41,728 bases of DNA from Deltaproteobacteria bacterium (GCA_005879405.1 VBKW01000036.1:1-41728); one strand, 5' to 3'. Shown: positions 12,022 through 21,460, numbered from the stretch's first letter. Notes: generated by a model not told the origin, from the sequence alone. Made by a program: numbers and translations.

Positions 12022-12117
12022 ATGGTTGATCCGATTTGGTTCTACGTCATCTTCGGCGTGGTCGTGGTCGTGGTGGCGATCCTGATGTGGTGGGCGGGAG
12101 CCTTCAAGAGGCACTAA
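12022..12117 (+). CDS. 31-residue single-pass membrane micro-protein
   Basis: ATG at 12022 is preceded by GAAGGAGA, with AAGGAG eight bases ahead of the start, one of the strongest ribosome binding sites in the window. The frame runs 32 codons to TAA. The product starts MVDPIWFYVIFG, continues through a run of Val, Ala, Ile and Leu (about residues 5-26) and ends AGAFKRH. This is one hydrophobic transmembrane segment with a basic C-terminus, so a positive-inside, N-out topology is likely. It matches no family I recognise; similar-sized single-pass peptides include KdpF-like and small stress membrane proteins, but no partner gene is nearby. It lies inside the repeat-bounded segment and is the only plus-strand gene in the first 25 kb. 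The Shine-Dalgarno plus a clean transmembrane sequence favour a real gene. Confidence 0.6.
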   Translation: MVDPIWFYVIFGVVVVVVAILMWWAGAFKRH

Positions 12118-12204
12118 CCGGACTCCGCCGTCACCCTGGGTGTCCTAATTTCCCGCTCCGGGTGTCTACTTAGGACAGCGCCCGGCAGCAGGTCGTGACG
12201 ATGG

Positions 12205-15204
12205 TCAGCCCTCGCGCGGCGCGAAGCCCTGGCGGATCGTGTTCTCGGTGACGACGCGCGGATCGACGAACTGGAGCAGATAGTCGGGCCCGCCGGTCTT
12301 CGTGCCGACGCCGGAAAGGCCATAGCCGCCGAACGGCTGGCGACCGACGCGCGCGCCGGTGATCGTGCGATTGACGTAGATGTTGCCGGCGCGCAGCGTC
12401 TCGGCGGCGCGGCGTATGCGCGTCGGTGACCGCGAGAAGACGCCCGCCGTCAACGCGTACTCGGTGTCGTTTGCGAGCGCGAGCGCGTGCTCGAAATCGG
12501 CCGCCGGCATGATCGTGAGCACGGGGCCGAAGATCTCCTCGGTCGCGACGCGGCAGCGCGGCCCGTCGACGACGACGATGGTCGGGCCGACGTACCAGCC
12601 GCCGTCCGGCACGTCGTCGCGCGTGTACACGACGTCGCCCTCGACGCGCGCGACGTCGCGGTAGCCGCGCACGCGCCGCCACGCGTCCTCGTCGATGAGC
12701 GGCCCGATTACGGTGTCGAGCGCGCGTGGGTGCCCGAGTGGCAGCAGCGCCGTCGCGCCGACGAGCCGCTCGAGGAGCGCGTCGAGCACGGGCGCGAGCA
12801 CGATCACGCGCGAGGCGGCGGAGCATTTCTGCCCCGCGTACGCGAACGCGCTCGCGACGATCGCCGGCACGGCCTGGTCGAGGTCGGCGTCGCTGTCGAC
12901 GACGATGGCGTTCTTGCCGCCCATCTCGGCCACGACGCGCTTCACCTGCCCCTGTCCTGCATGGTGCGCGGCGCCGCGCTCGACGATCGAGAGACCGACC
13001 GACTTCGACCCGGTGAACGCCACGAACGCGACGTCCGGATGATCGACAAGCGCGGGACCGATCTCCTCGCCGATTCCGGGAAGGAAGGCGAGCGCGCCCG
13101 GCGGCACACCGGCGGCGTGCAACACCTCGACGAGCCGGTACCCGATGCCGGGCGTCTGCTCCGCGGGCTTGAACACGACGCAGTTCCCGGTGACGAGCGC
13201 CGCCGTCACCATGCCGGTCGGGATCGCGAGCGGAAAGTTCCACGGCGCGATGACGACCCCGACCCCGCGCGGCTGATAACGATACGCGTTCGTCTCGCCG
13301 GGCGTCGAGAGCACGCCGGCGCCGCGACCGAGACGAAACGCCTCGCGCGCGTAGTACTCGCAGAAGTCGATCGCCTCGCAGACGTCCGCGTCCGCCTCGG
13401 GTTCCGGCTTCCCCGCCTCGAACACCTCGAGCGCCGCCAGCTCGGCGCGGCGCGCGCGCAGGATCGCCGCGGCGCGGATGAGGACGGCCGCCCGCTCGCT
13501 CCACGGAACGGCCGCCCAGGACGCCGCCGCTGTACACGCGGTCGTCAGCGCGTGCTCGACGTCGCCGACGCCGGCGCGACCGCTCGTGCAGACGAGCGTC
13601 GCGTACGCACCCGGATCGACGGAGCGGATCGTCGCCGTCGTCTGCACTGCTCGGCCGTCGATGACGACGGGCGCGTCGAAGCCGAACGTCGCCGGCGCGG
13701 CCGCCACGGCCGCGGCGAGCGACGCGCGCGCCGCCGGGCGCCGCAATTCGGCGTGAGGCTCGTTCCGAAAGCGCGGCGGCTCCGCGGCGGCGTCCACGAG
13801 TGCGGACCCGGTCGCGATCGGCGCGGCGTCGCGTCCTTCCCGGTCGTCGTCGGCCGCAGCGTGCGCGTCGGGCGGCGCGATCAGCGCGTCGAGAGTGGCG
13901 CCCTCGGCGAAGCGGTGGCGGATGAACGACTCGTTCGACGTATTCTCGAGGAGTCGACGCACGAGGTAGGCCATCCCCGGCACGAGCGCGCCGACGGGCG
14001 CATAGACCCGAACACGGAAGCCCAGACGTGCGAGCGCCGCGTGCACGGGCTCCGCCATCCCGTAGAGGAGCTGCAGCTCGATCGCGGCATCGGGAAGACC
14101 GTGCGCGCGCGCGGCCGCGATCGCGTACGCGAGGCTGCGGACGTTGTGGCTGCCGAATGCCGGCCGCACCGCGCCCGCATGTGCGACGAGATACCGCGCG
14201 CAGCGCTCGTAATTCAAGTCCGTCTCGGCTTTGTGCTCGAATACCGGCACCGGCCACCCCTCCGCCCTCGCCGTCACGGTCTCGACGTCCCAATAGGCGC
14301 CCTTCACCAGGCGCACGTGTAGCGGGAGGCGCAATGTGGCGGCCGACCACGCGACGAGCGCGTGCAGGTCGTCGAACGCGTCGCGGCGATACGCTTGCAC
14401 CACGCAGCCGAGCTGCGGTCCGGCGCGACACTCGTCGCCAAGCGAGCGCAGCAGCTCGAGCGTGAGATCCTTCGCCTCGTCCTGCTCCATGTCGAGATGG
14501 ACCGTCGCGCCGGCGCGGCGTGCGCGCTCGAGGAGCGGATGCAGACGGTCGCGCACGTCCGCCAGGCCGGCGGCGGCGGTGAGCGGCGCGAAGAGCGGCG
14601 AGAGCGCCGTCGGCTTCACCGACACATTCACGCGCGGCACCGTGCCCCACGGATCCTGCTCGAGCCGCGGGTTTGCCGGCCACCGGCGGGCTGTCTTCGC
14701 GAACGTGTCGAGGAGCGCGGCGACACGCGTCGCATACGCGTCCGCCTCACGTCCGGTGATCGTCCGCTCGCCGAGGACGTCGACCGACGATCCTTCGCCC
14801 TTTCGCCATAGCCGCGCGAGCCGCGGCATCGCCTCCGCGGGCGTCGCGCCGGCGATCAGCTGGCGCGCCATGCGGCGGATGTTGCGACGCGCAGCCGCCG
14901 CCGTGACCTGCGCGCCGAACGGCAGATGCGCGGCGACGCCGAGGCCGACCCCGAGCGCAGGCGGCACGTCGATCGTCGCGAAGTAGTCCTCGAGATGGAG
15001 CATGACGTCGCCGTCGTCGCGACAGGCGGGAAAGACGTCGACGAACCGGAAGAGCTGCGTTTTGAACCGGGGATGCGCGAGCGCCCAGTCGAGCATGCTC
15101 TCGCTCCACCAGCTCAGATGGAAGACGCGCGCCGGCTCCGCGGCGCCCGCCGCCGCGATGGTGCGCGCGAGCTCCTGCACCTCGGACTCGGACGGCGCGC
15201 TCAC
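12205..15204 (-). CDS. putA: Bifunctional proline dehydrogenase / P5C dehydrogenase PutA
   Basis: Oxidises proline to glutamate through P5C, passing electrons from FAD to the quinone pool and from the aldehyde step to NAD. The 999 residues match the short, non-DNA-binding PutA type. The proline dehydrogenase barrel spans about residues 130-450, with RLVKGAYWDVE (~301), AFGSHNVRS, LLYGMAE, RVYAPVG and the RRLLENTSNESF substrate motif. The aldehyde dehydrogenase part (about 510-985) has APWNFPLAIPTG, EMGGKN (general base Glu, ~760) and GQKCSAASR (nucleophile Cys, ~793). GTG at 15204. It lies 55 bases after truB on the same strand, between truB and rpsO where these two are normally adjacent, and so looks inserted. 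Confidence 0.96.
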   Translation of the reverse strand: MSAPSESEVQELARTIAAAGAAEPARVFHLSWWSESMLDWALAHPRFKTQLFRFVDVFPACRDDGDVMLHLEDYFATIDVPPALGVGLGVAAHLPFGAQVTAAAARRNIRRMARQLIAGATPAEAMPRLARLWRKGEGSSVDVLGERTITGREADAYATRVAALLDTFAKTARRWPANPRLEQDPWGTVPRVNVSVKPTALSPLFAPLTAAAGLADVRDRLHPLLERARRAGATVHLDMEQDEAKDLTLELLRSLGDECRAGPQLGCVVQAYRRDAFDDLHALVAWSAATLRLPLHVRLVKGAYWDVETVTARAEGWPVPVFEHKAETDLNYERCARYLVAHAGAVRPAFGSHNVRSLAYAIAAARAHGLPDAAIELQLLYGMAEPVHAALARLGFRVRVYAPVGALVPGMAYLVRRLLENTSNESFIRHRFAEGATLDALIAPPDAHAAADDDREGRDAAPIATGSALVDAAAEPPRFRNEPHAELRRPAARASLAAAVAAAPATFGFDAPVVIDGRAVQTTATIRSVDPGAYATLVCTSGRAGVGDVEHALTTACTAAASWAAVPWSERAAVLIRAAAILRARRAELAALEVFEAGKPEPEADADVCEAIDFCEYYAREAFRLGRGAGVLSTPGETNAYRYQPRGVGVVIAPWNFPLAIPTGMVTAALVTGNCVVFKPAEQTPGIGYRLVEVLHAAGVPPGALAFLPGIGEEIGPALVDHPDVAFVAFTGSKSVGLSIVERGAAHHAGQGQVKRVVAEMGGKNAIVVDSDADLDQAVPAIVASAFAYAGQKCSAASRVIVLAPVLDALLERLVGATALLPLGHPRALDTVIGPLIDEDAWRRVRGYRDVARVEGDVVYTRDDVPDGGWYVGPTIVVVDGPRCRVATEEIFGPVLTIMPAADFEHALALANDTEYALTAGVFSRSPTRIRRAAETLRAGNIYVNRTITGARVGRQPFGGYGLSGVGTKTGGPDYLLQFVDPRVVTENTIRQGFAPREG

Positions 15205-15259
15205 GACACCAGCGTAGTCCCGGGGCGGCGCGAGTCGAAGAGGCGACGCGCGACGCTCG

Positions 15260-16168
15260 TCAGCGCGCCATCACCCGTGCGAGACGCCAGCCGTCGTCGA
15301 CCGCCGCCGCGACGGCGATCAGCACGCCGTCCGCGCTCTCGATCCGCACCACCTCGTCCGCCGCGTGCGGTGCGCCGAGCGCCCGCAGCGCCTGCTGCCG
15401 TCCGTCGCGGATGGCGGCGATGAGCGGCGCGTCGGCGACGATCGCGCGAAATCCCGTCATCGCCGCCGACGGCGTGAGGAGCGGCAACGTGCCGCGTGTC
15501 GCTCGCTCCTCGACGTCGTGGAGCGGCACGGCGTCGGCGAGTGAGAACGGGCCAAACGCGGTCCGGCGCAACGTCGCGAGGTGGGCCCCGGTGCCGAGCG
15601 CCGCGCCGAGGTCGTGCGCGAGGACGCGCACGTACGTGCCTTTCGAGCACTCGACGGCGAACGCCAGGCGATCGGGCGCGAGGAACGCCACGTCGAAGGC
15701 GGCGACGTGCACCGGCCGTGCGGCGCGTTCCACATCGTGACCGGCGCGCGCAAGACGGTAGAGCGGCACGCCTTCGCGCTTCAGCGCCGAATACATCGGC
15801 GGCGTCTGCATGATCGCGCCGCGCAGCGGCGCAACGGCCGCCGCCAGCGTCGCCGGCGCAATGGATGGCACCGCGCGGCGCTCCACGATGGCTCCGGTGC
15901 GATCGAGTGTGTCGGTCGTCGCGCCGAGGACGATCTCGCCGACGTAGCGCTTGGAGTCCCCGGCGAGAAATTGTGCGAGCTTCGTCCCCTCGCCTACGCA
16001 AATCGGCAAGAGACCCGTCGCAAACGGGTCGAGCGTGCCGAGATGGCCGACCTTCTGCCGAAGCGTCCGCTTGACCCGCGCGACGACCGCCGCGGAGGTG
16101 AGCCCGTCAGGCTTGTCGACGAGGAGAATCCCGTCCGACTGCCGCGACGTCGAGAGGCGACCCGTCAT
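15260..16168 (-). CDS. truB: tRNA pseudouridine-55 synthase TruB
   Basis: Converts U55 of the tRNA T-loop to pseudouridine. The protein has 302 residues. Catalytic Asp lies in GHLGTLDPFATGLLP near residue 46; also visible are GILLVDKPDGLTS, QTPPMYSALKREGVPLY and CSKGTYVRVLAHDLG. The C-terminus carries a PUA-like segment. ATG at 16168 overlaps the rbfA stop (ATGA). Confidence 0.96.
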   Translation of the reverse strand: MTGRLSTSRQSDGILLVDKPDGLTSAAVVARVKRTLRQKVGHLGTLDPFATGLLPICVGEGTKLAQFLAGDSKRYVGEIVLGATTDTLDRTGAIVERRAVPSIAPATLAAAVAPLRGAIMQTPPMYSALKREGVPLYRLARAGHDVERAARPVHVAAFDVAFLAPDRLAFAVECSKGTYVRVLAHDLGAALGTGAHLATLRRTAFGPFSLADAVPLHDVEERATRGTLPLLTPSAAMTGFRAIVADAPLIAAIRDGRQQALRALGAPHAADEVVRIESADGVLIAVAAAVDDGWRLARVMAR

Positions 16169-16626
16169 CGCTCCGCGGCATCATCGTCGTCGCGATCGGC
16201 ACCGCGTGGCTCGTCGTCGTCGGCGTCGCGCTCGCCGCGAGACGGCGCGCCTGCCGTCGTCCCGCCCGCCGCGGCAGGCTGATCCGTCGAGTGGATCTCG
16301 CGCAGCAATCGCTCCACCCGCTCGCCGGCCTCGAACGAGGGGTCGAGCTCGAAGCGCAGCTCCGGCGTGAATCGCAGACCGACCTTCCGACCCGCGTGCG
16401 ACTGCAGGTACGCGCGCGCGCTCGCGAGACCGGCGAGACTACGCGCCCGCGCCGCGTCGTCACCGAGCGCGGATACGAAGACGCGCGCGTGCTTCAAGTC
16501 CGGCGACACGTCGACGCCCGTCACCGTCACCATGCGGACGCGCGGATCTTTCACCTCGCGGAGGAGGAGCTCGGCGAGCGCCGACTTGAGGAGCGCGCCG
16601 ACACGGTCGGTTCGTTTCACCGGCAT
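16165..16626 (-). CDS. rbfA: 30S ribosome-binding factor RbfA
   Basis: Late 30S maturation factor with a KH-like fold. From ATG 16626 it has 153 residues. The core MPVKRTDRVGALLKSALAELL, VKDPRVRMVTVTGVDVSPDLKHARVFVS and the RFTPELRFELDPSFE segment are typical. The last ~35 residues are an Asp/Glu/Arg-rich tail (GERDADDDEPRGADRDDDD) beyond the conserved domain, common in GC-rich lineages. It lies four bases after ylxP and overlaps truB. Confidence 0.94.
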   Translation of the reverse strand: MPVKRTDRVGALLKSALAELLLREVKDPRVRMVTVTGVDVSPDLKHARVFVSALGDDAARARSLAGLASARAYLQSHAGRKVGLRFTPELRFELDPSFEAGERVERLLREIHSTDQPAAAGGTTAGAPSRGERDADDDEPRGADRDDDDAAER

Positions 16627-16630
16627 CGGA

Positions 16631-16918
16631 TCAATAGTGCAGGAACTCGAGCTGCTCCTCGCCGACCTCGGCGATCTGCATGTCGTCGATGAAGCGCACA
16701 ACCTCGCGCAGCGCCGAATCGACGAACGGCTCGTCGACGCCGACCTGGCAGATGACGAGCATGGCGCGTTGCCACATGTCGTGATCGGCGCACTCGGCAA
16801 TCGAGACGTTGAACTTGTCGCGTACACGCGCCTTGATCTTGCGCAGCACGCTGCGTTTGCCCTTCAGCGAGTGGTTTTCGTGGATGAAGAGCGTCAGGCG
16901 TAGGACCCCGACGGTCAC
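16631..16918 (-). CDS. ylxP: DUF503 family protein (YlxP-like)
   Basis: Small conserved protein of the infB-rbfA neighbourhood; in Firmicutes its relative YlxP has been linked to ribosome assembly, but the role here is inferred from position only. The protein has 95 residues, with FIHENHSLKGKRSVLRKIKARVRDKFNVSIAE matching the family core. GTG at 16918, 18 bases after infB. Confidence 0.92.
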   Translation of the reverse strand: MTVGVLRLTLFIHENHSLKGKRSVLRKIKARVRDKFNVSIAECADHDMWQRAMLVICQVGVDEPFVDSALREVVRFIDDMQIAEVGEEQLEFLHY

Positions 16919-16936
16919 GGCACGCTCCGCGCGCCG

Positions 16937-19708
16937 TCAGACGCGGCGCTCGACCTGCGCTTGCCCCCCGCCGGCGCCGTGACGCGCCGCCGGCGCCAAG
17001 TGCCGAGCGACCTCCTCCATCTCGAAGACCTCCACGACGTCGCCTTCCTTCACGTCGGGGAAGTTCTCGATCGTGAGGCCGCACTCGTATCCGGACACGA
17101 CCTCGCGCGCGTCGTCCTTGAAGCGGCGCAGCGTCCCGATCTTGCCCTCGTGCACCACGACGTTGTCGCGCACGACGCGCGCGCTGCCGCCGCGGACGAT
17201 CTTGCCGTCGGTGACGAAGCAGCCGGCGACGCGTCCCGCGCTCGGGATCGTGAAGATCTGCCGCACTTCTGCTTTGCCGACCGCGCGCTCGCGCAACGTC
17301 GGCTCGAGGAGACCTTCGAGGGCGTCGCGCACATCGCTCACGACCTCGTAGATGATGTTGTAGAGACGGATGTCGACGCCTTCGCGCGCGGCGAGATCCT
17401 GTGCCTTCGACTCCGGACGGACGTTGAAGCCGATCACGATCGCATTCGACGCCGCGGCGAGGAGCACGTCGGACTCGTTGATGCCGCCGACAGACGAGTG
17501 GATGACCGAGAGCTTCACCTCGTCAGTGGAGAGCCGGGTGAGCGCGTCGCGAATTGCCTCGACGGACCCCTGCACGTCGGCCTTCAAGACCACCTTCAGC
17601 GCCTTCACGCCGCCCGCTTGGATTTGTTGATACAGATCCTCGAGCGAGACCTTGCTGGTCGTGGCGAGCTCGCTCTCGCGCTGCTTCGCGCGGCGATGCT
17701 CCGCCACCTGTCGCGCCTTCGCCTCGTCGGCGACGGCGATGAACGTATCGCCGGCGGCAGGCACGCCGGTCAGCCCGAGGATCTCGACGGGCATCGACGG
17801 GCTCGCACTTTCGAGCTTGCGTCCGCGGTCGTCGATCATCGCGCGGATGCGACCGTACTCGAGGCCGCAGACGAAGGCGTCCCCGACTTTGAGCGTCCCT
17901 TCCTGCACCAGGACGGTCGCCACCGGGCCACGCCCGCGATCGAGCTTCGCCTCGACGATCGCGCCGCGCGCGCGACGGTTGGCATTCGCGGAGACCTCGA
18001 GCACGTCGGCTTGCAGCAGCAACATCTCGAGGAGCTGGGGGATTCCCTCTTTCGTCTTCGCCGAGACCGGTACGACGATGGTATCGCCGCCCCACGCTTC
18101 CGGTGCGAGACCGTGGTTGGCGAGGTCGCGCGTGACCCGCTCGACGTCCGCTTCGGGTTTGTCGACCTTGTTGATCGCGACGATGATCGGCACCTCGGCG
18201 GCGCGCGCGTGATCGATCGCTTCCTGCGTCTGCGGCATGATGCTGTCGTCGGCGGCGACGACGAGCACGACGAGATCCGTCACCTGCGCGCCGCGGGCGC
18301 GCATCGCCGTGAACGCCTCGTGGCCCGGCGTGTCGAGGAAAGTCACTCGTCGCGCGCCGACGTCGACGGCGTAGGCCCCGATGTGCTGCGTGATGCCGCC
18401 CGCCTCGCCGGCGGTAACGTTCGCCTGCCGAATGGCGTCGAGGAGCGACGTCTTGCCGTGGTCGACGTGACCCATGATCGTCACGACGGGGGGCCGCGGC
18501 TCGCGGTCGGCGTCGTCGGTCGTCTCTTCCGGGCCCGTCTCGAGGAGCGACTCGACGTTCAGCGCGACGTTCTCGACGCTGTAGTCGAACTCCGACGCGA
18601 CGAGCGTCGCGGTATCGTGGTCGAGCACCTGGTTGACGGTCGCCATCATGCCCATGTCCATGAGCTTGCGGATGACCTCGCTCGATTTGACGCCTACCGC
18701 CTTGGAGAGGTCACCGACCGTGATCGCCTCCGAGATCTTCACGACGCGCTTGCTCGCCTTCGGCGTCGTGATCTCGGTACGGTGCTGCTCTTTGCCTGGC
18801 AGCGCGCGCTTTTTCCGGCGCAGCTTGCCGCCAGGGCGCCGATCGCGCTCGAGCGTCTCGAGCATGTCGGTTTTCTTGATGACCTTGCGCTTCTTCTTCT
18901 TGCCGAGATCGACGTCCTTGGCGCGGCCGGGCGTCTCCGCAGGTGCAGGCGTTCCCGGACGCGGGCGCGCGACGCCACCCGGCCGATCGCCGGCGTCGGC
19001 GCGACGGGGCTCGGGACGCGCGGGCGGCGCGGCCTTTTTGAGATCGATGCGCCCGAGGACGCGCACGGTCTGCGGTGCATCATCGAGGCGCGGCGCCGCC
19101 GCCGTCGCGGCGGCATCGCCCGCACCGGGTGCCGGCTCCGCCTCCATTTCGACCGCGGGTGCCTCGTCGTCCGGCGCCGCGTCCGGCTCCGCGATCGCCG
19201 CCTCGGCAAGCTCGGCGGTGCTCGCGGCGATCTCGTCGGCGACCGCCGGCGCCGGCTCGTCGACGAAGAACGGCACCGCGACGTCACCGACCTCGGGCTC
19301 GACGTCGACGACCGGCGCGGGCTCGGCCCCCGCAGCCGGCGCCTCGTCGGGCGCCGTCGGCGGAATCTCCTCGCGCTTCAGGACCTCGACGCGCGTCGTG
19401 CGGCGGCGGATGACGTTGGCACGAACCCGGTTCTCGACCACTTGCTCGCGCGACGTCACCATCTGCTCGACGTCCGCGTCCTTTTCGGTGACGACGCGCT
19501 CGGAGACGATGCGCTCGGTGCCGATCGTGACCGACGCCTTGTCGCGCAGCCCGAGCGCCTCGCGTATACGCGCGATCTGATCGTCGCTCAGCGAGCTCTG
19601 CGACTTCTTGTTACGGATCCCGAGGCGCTCGATCTTCGCGAGCACGTCCTTCGTCGGGACGTTCCACTCCTTGGCGAGCTCGTGAATGCGTTTCTTGGCG
19701 GCGGTCAA
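16937..19708 (-). CDS. infB: Translation initiation factor IF-2
   Basis: GTPase that brings initiator tRNA to the 30S subunit. The protein has 923 residues. An N-terminal IF2-N helix domain ([25 protein letters not shown]) is followed by a long Ala/Pro/Glu-rich linker (about 90-300), a second IF2-N module ([20 protein letters not shown]) and the G domain from about residue 410: [24 protein letters not shown]. The usual C-terminal beta-barrel domains follow. The start is TTG at 19708, which overlaps the ylxR stop (TTGA) and has GGAGGTG five bases upstream; this supports the rare start codon. Confidence 0.97.
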   Translation of the reverse strand: MTAAKKRIHELAKEWNVPTKDVLAKIERLGIRNKKSQSSLSDDQIARIREALGLRDKASVTIGTERIVSERVVTEKDADVEQMVTSREQVVENRVRANVIRRRTTRVEVLKREEIPPTAPDEAPAAGAEPAPVVDVEPEVGDVAVPFFVDEPAPAVADEIAASTAELAEAAIAEPDAAPDDEAPAVEMEAEPAPGAGDAAATAAAPRLDDAPQTVRVLGRIDLKKAAPPARPEPRRADAGDRPGGVARPRPGTPAPAETPGRAKDVDLGKKKKRKVIKKTDMLETLERDRRPGGKLRRKKRALPGKEQHRTEITTPKASKRVVKISEAITVGDLSKAVGVKSSEVIRKLMDMGMMATVNQVLDHDTATLVASEFDYSVENVALNVESLLETGPEETTDDADREPRPPVVTIMGHVDHGKTSLLDAIRQANVTAGEAGGITQHIGAYAVDVGARRVTFLDTPGHEAFTAMRARGAQVTDLVVLVVAADDSIMPQTQEAIDHARAAEVPIIVAINKVDKPEADVERVTRDLANHGLAPEAWGGDTIVVPVSAKTKEGIPQLLEMLLLQADVLEVSANANRRARGAIVEAKLDRGRGPVATVLVQEGTLKVGDAFVCGLEYGRIRAMIDDRGRKLESASPSMPVEILGLTGVPAAGDTFIAVADEAKARQVAEHRRAKQRESELATTSKVSLEDLYQQIQAGGVKALKVVLKADVQGSVEAIRDALTRLSTDEVKLSVIHSSVGGINESDVLLAAASNAIVIGFNVRPESKAQDLAAREGVDIRLYNIIYEVVSDVRDALEGLLEPTLRERAVGKAEVRQIFTIPSAGRVAGCFVTDGKIVRGGSARVVRDNVVVHEGKIGTLRRFKDDAREVVSGYECGLTIENFPDVKEGDVVEVFEMEEVARHLAPAARHGAGGGQAQVERRV

Positions 19709-19983
19709 GCCTGCACCTCCGAGAACGACGCGCGTAGCGCGACGCGTTGCGGTTTAGGTATCACGCACCGAAGGGAGCGCACAAACCCGCCCCGGCGTGC
19801 GAACGCTTCGAGACACGTCGCGCGCGCGTGTACCCACGCGCCGCGACCGGGAGCGCGCTTGTCGAGATCGACGTGCAATCGGCCGTCGCGCGCGGTGAGG
19901 CGCGTCAGCATCGCCCGCGCATCGCGCTGGCGACACCCGACGCACGTTCGCATGGGACCGACGCTCGTGCGCATCCGTCGCAC
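19705..19983 (-). CDS. ylxR: YlxR family RNA-binding protein (DUF448)
   Basis: Small basic protein between nusA and infB in many bacteria, with an RNA-binding fold. It has 92 residues from GTG 19983, with the family signature [13 protein letters not shown] and [25 protein letters not shown]. Starts at ATG 19974 or 19953 are also possible; the last gives the minimal family length. It lies three bases after nusA and overlaps infB. Confidence 0.93.
   Translation of the reverse strand: MRRMRTSVGPMRTCVGCRQRDARAMLTRLTARDGRLHVDLDKRAPGRGAWVHARATCLEAFARRGGFVRSLRCVIPKPQRVALRASFSEVQA
19714..19720 (-). promoter_or_regulatory. Shine-Dalgarno that fixes the TTG start of infB
   Basis: GGAGGTG on the minus strand lies five bases before TTG 19708 and within the ylxR coding end. 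The strong site together with a weak start codon points to tuned, coupled translation of infB. Confidence 0.7.
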
Positions 19984-19986
19984 CGA

Positions 19987-21447
19987 CTACGCGCCACCCT
20001 CCTCCGACGAGCCGCTTTCGGCGGTCGACGCGTCGCCCGATTGCTCGGCGCCCGGCGCCGCGGCGGTCGACGCGTCGTCCGATTGCTCGGCGCCCGGCGC
20101 CGCGTCGGCATTGCCCGCCGGGGTCTCGGCGGCCGCGGCCTCTGCCGCAGCCCGTGCCTCTGCTTCGGCCCGTGCGTCTGCTTCGGCCCGTGCCTCTGCC
20201 TCGGCGCGCTTTTCCTCGACGTGCTTCTGCGCCGCGGCGATGATCGTCGTCGCCTTCTCCGCGCTCACGCCGTCGACTTGCGTCACCGTGTCGACGTCCG
20301 AGGTCGCGAGCTCCTCCGCCGACTTGAATCCGTGCTGGTACAAGAGCTCCGCCGTCACGTCGCCGATGCCCGGCACCGAGACGAGCGACGCGCGCGCGTT
20401 CCGCGCTTCCTCTTCCGCCTCCGCCTCGCCGCGCACGTCGAGGCGCCAACCGGTCAAGCGCGACGCCAAGCGGACGTTCTGCCCCTTCTTGCCGATCGCG
20501 AGCGAGAGCTGATCGTCGGGGACGATCACCTCCATCGCGCGCTCGTCCTCGTCCATGATGATCTTCGACACCTTCGCCGGCGAGAGCGCGCGGCAGACGT
20601 ACTCCGCCTGATCGGCTGTCCACGGCACGATATCGATCTTCTCGCCGCGCAGCTCCTGCACGACCGACTGCACGCGTGTGCCGCGCATCCCGACGCAGGC
20701 GCCGACCGGATCGACGTCCCTGTCGTTGGAGTAGACGGCGATCTTGGCGCGCCCACCGGGCTCGCGCGCGGCGCCCTTCACCTCGACGATACCCTCGTAG
20801 ATCTCCGGTACTTCCTGCTCGAAGAGCTTGGTGAGGAGTCCCGGGTGCGTGCGCGAGAGGACGATCTGCGGCCCTTTGCTCGTGAGCTCGACGTCGAGGA
20901 TGTAGGCGCGGATGCGGTCACCCTGGCGGTAGCGCTCGCGCGGGATCTGCTCCTTCTCCGGCAGGATCGCGTCGGTGCGGCCCAGGTTCACGATGATGTT
21001 CTTGCGCTCGAAGCGCTGCACGATGCCGGAGAACAGCTCGCCTTTCCGGTCTTTGAACTCGTTGAAGATGATGCCGCGCTCGGCCTCGCGGACGCGCTGG
21101 ATGATGTTCTGCTTTGCCGCCTGCGCCGCGATGCGCCCGAACTTCTCCTGCGACAGCTTCGAGAGCAGCTCGTCGCCGACCTCGGCGTCGGGATCGAGCG
21201 TCGCCTTCGCGTCCTTCACCGCGATCTGGTTCGTCGGGTCGGTGATCTGATCGACGACGGTCTTGATCTCGAAGAGCTCGACCTCGCCGATGTCGGCGTT
21301 GAACTTGGCCTCGATCTGGTGCTCGAGCCCGAACGTGCGGCGCGCGGCGGACAGCATGGCGTCTTCGAGGGCGGCGATGATGATGCCCTTGTCGATGCCT
21401 TTTTCCTTGCTCACCTGCTCGATGACGCGGTTCAGATCCGGAAGCAT
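19987..21447 (-). CDS. nusA: Transcription termination/antitermination factor NusA
   Basis: RNA polymerase-binding elongation factor. From ATG 21447 it has 486 residues. The N-terminal polymerase-binding domain (MLPDLNRVIEQVSKEKGIDKG) is followed by the S1 domain (GELFSGIVQRFERKNIIVNLG), two KH domains (DPVGACVGMRGTRVQSVVQEL; LAIGKKGQNVRLASRLTGW) and a helix-hairpin-helix near residue 375 (VPGIGDVTAELLYQHGFKSAEEL). The final ~85 residues are a low-complexity Ala/Glu/Arg tail containing DNA tandem repeats. AGGAGGA (21454-21460), overlapping the rimP stop, fixes the start. Confidence 0.97.
   Translation of the reverse strand: MLPDLNRVIEQVSKEKGIDKGIIIAALEDAMLSAARRTFGLEHQIEAKFNADIGEVELFEIKTVVDQITDPTNQIAVKDAKATLDPDAEVGDELLSKLSQEKFGRIAAQAAKQNIIQRVREAERGIIFNEFKDRKGELFSGIVQRFERKNIIVNLGRTDAILPEKEQIPRERYRQGDRIRAYILDVELTSKGPQIVLSRTHPGLLTKLFEQEVPEIYEGIVEVKGAAREPGGRAKIAVYSNDRDVDPVGACVGMRGTRVQSVVQELRGEKIDIVPWTADQAEYVCRALSPAKVSKIIMDEDERAMEVIVPDDQLSLAIGKKGQNVRLASRLTGWRLDVRGEAEAEEEARNARASLVSVPGIGDVTAELLYQHGFKSAEELATSDVDTVTQVDGVSAEKATTIIAAAQKHVEEKRAEAEARAEADARAEAEARAAAEAAAAETPAGNADAAPGAEQSDDASTAAAPGAEQSGDASTAESGSSEEGGA
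20021..20104 (-). repeat. Two tandem 42-bp units in the nusA 3' end
   Basis: Units at 20021-20062 and 20063-20104 are near identical and encode two 14-residue copies of an APGAEQS[DG]DASTA-type motif. Just beyond (about 20150-20215) are shorter imperfect 18-bp units encoding ARAEAD/ARAEAE. Both are in frame and disordered, so copy number could vary without breaking the gene. Confidence 0.85.
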
Positions 21448-21453
21448 CGTCGA

Positions 21454-21460
21454 TCCTCCT
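21454..21460 (-). promoter_or_regulatory. Shine-Dalgarno deciding the nusA start
   Basis: AGGAGGA on the minus strand lies six to seven bases before ATG 21447. It excludes the longer open frame upstream, which overlaps rimP out of frame and encodes nothing NusA-like. Confidence 0.75.

Larger units (their letters stand above)
11685..12177 (-). mobile_element. Putative mobile-element remnant bounded by TGTCCTA / TAGGACA
   Basis: The segment begins TGTCCTA (11685) and ends TAGGACA (12177), a perfect 7-bp terminal inverted repeat with TG...CA ends. The same heptamer recurs directly at 11705 and 11727 on the left and at 12141 on the right, 20-22 bases apart on the left. An 11-bp sequence, CGGCAGCAGGT, occurs on both sides (11672-11682 and 12183-12193). 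Inside are an open frame without an ATG or GTG (about 11713-11931, ending HNPLRVIKGGRK, unrecognised), a strong hairpin (11942-11971) and a micro-ORF (12022-12117). Repeated end motifs behind TG...CA termini are known for IS21-like elements, but no transposase is present. The identity is an inference; the strand is arbitrary. Confidence 0.45.

Noticed and set aside
16961-20512. 1183-codon plus-strand open frame opposite infB and nusA
   Set aside because: Shadow of two certain genes with no recognisable motif and no ribosome binding site.
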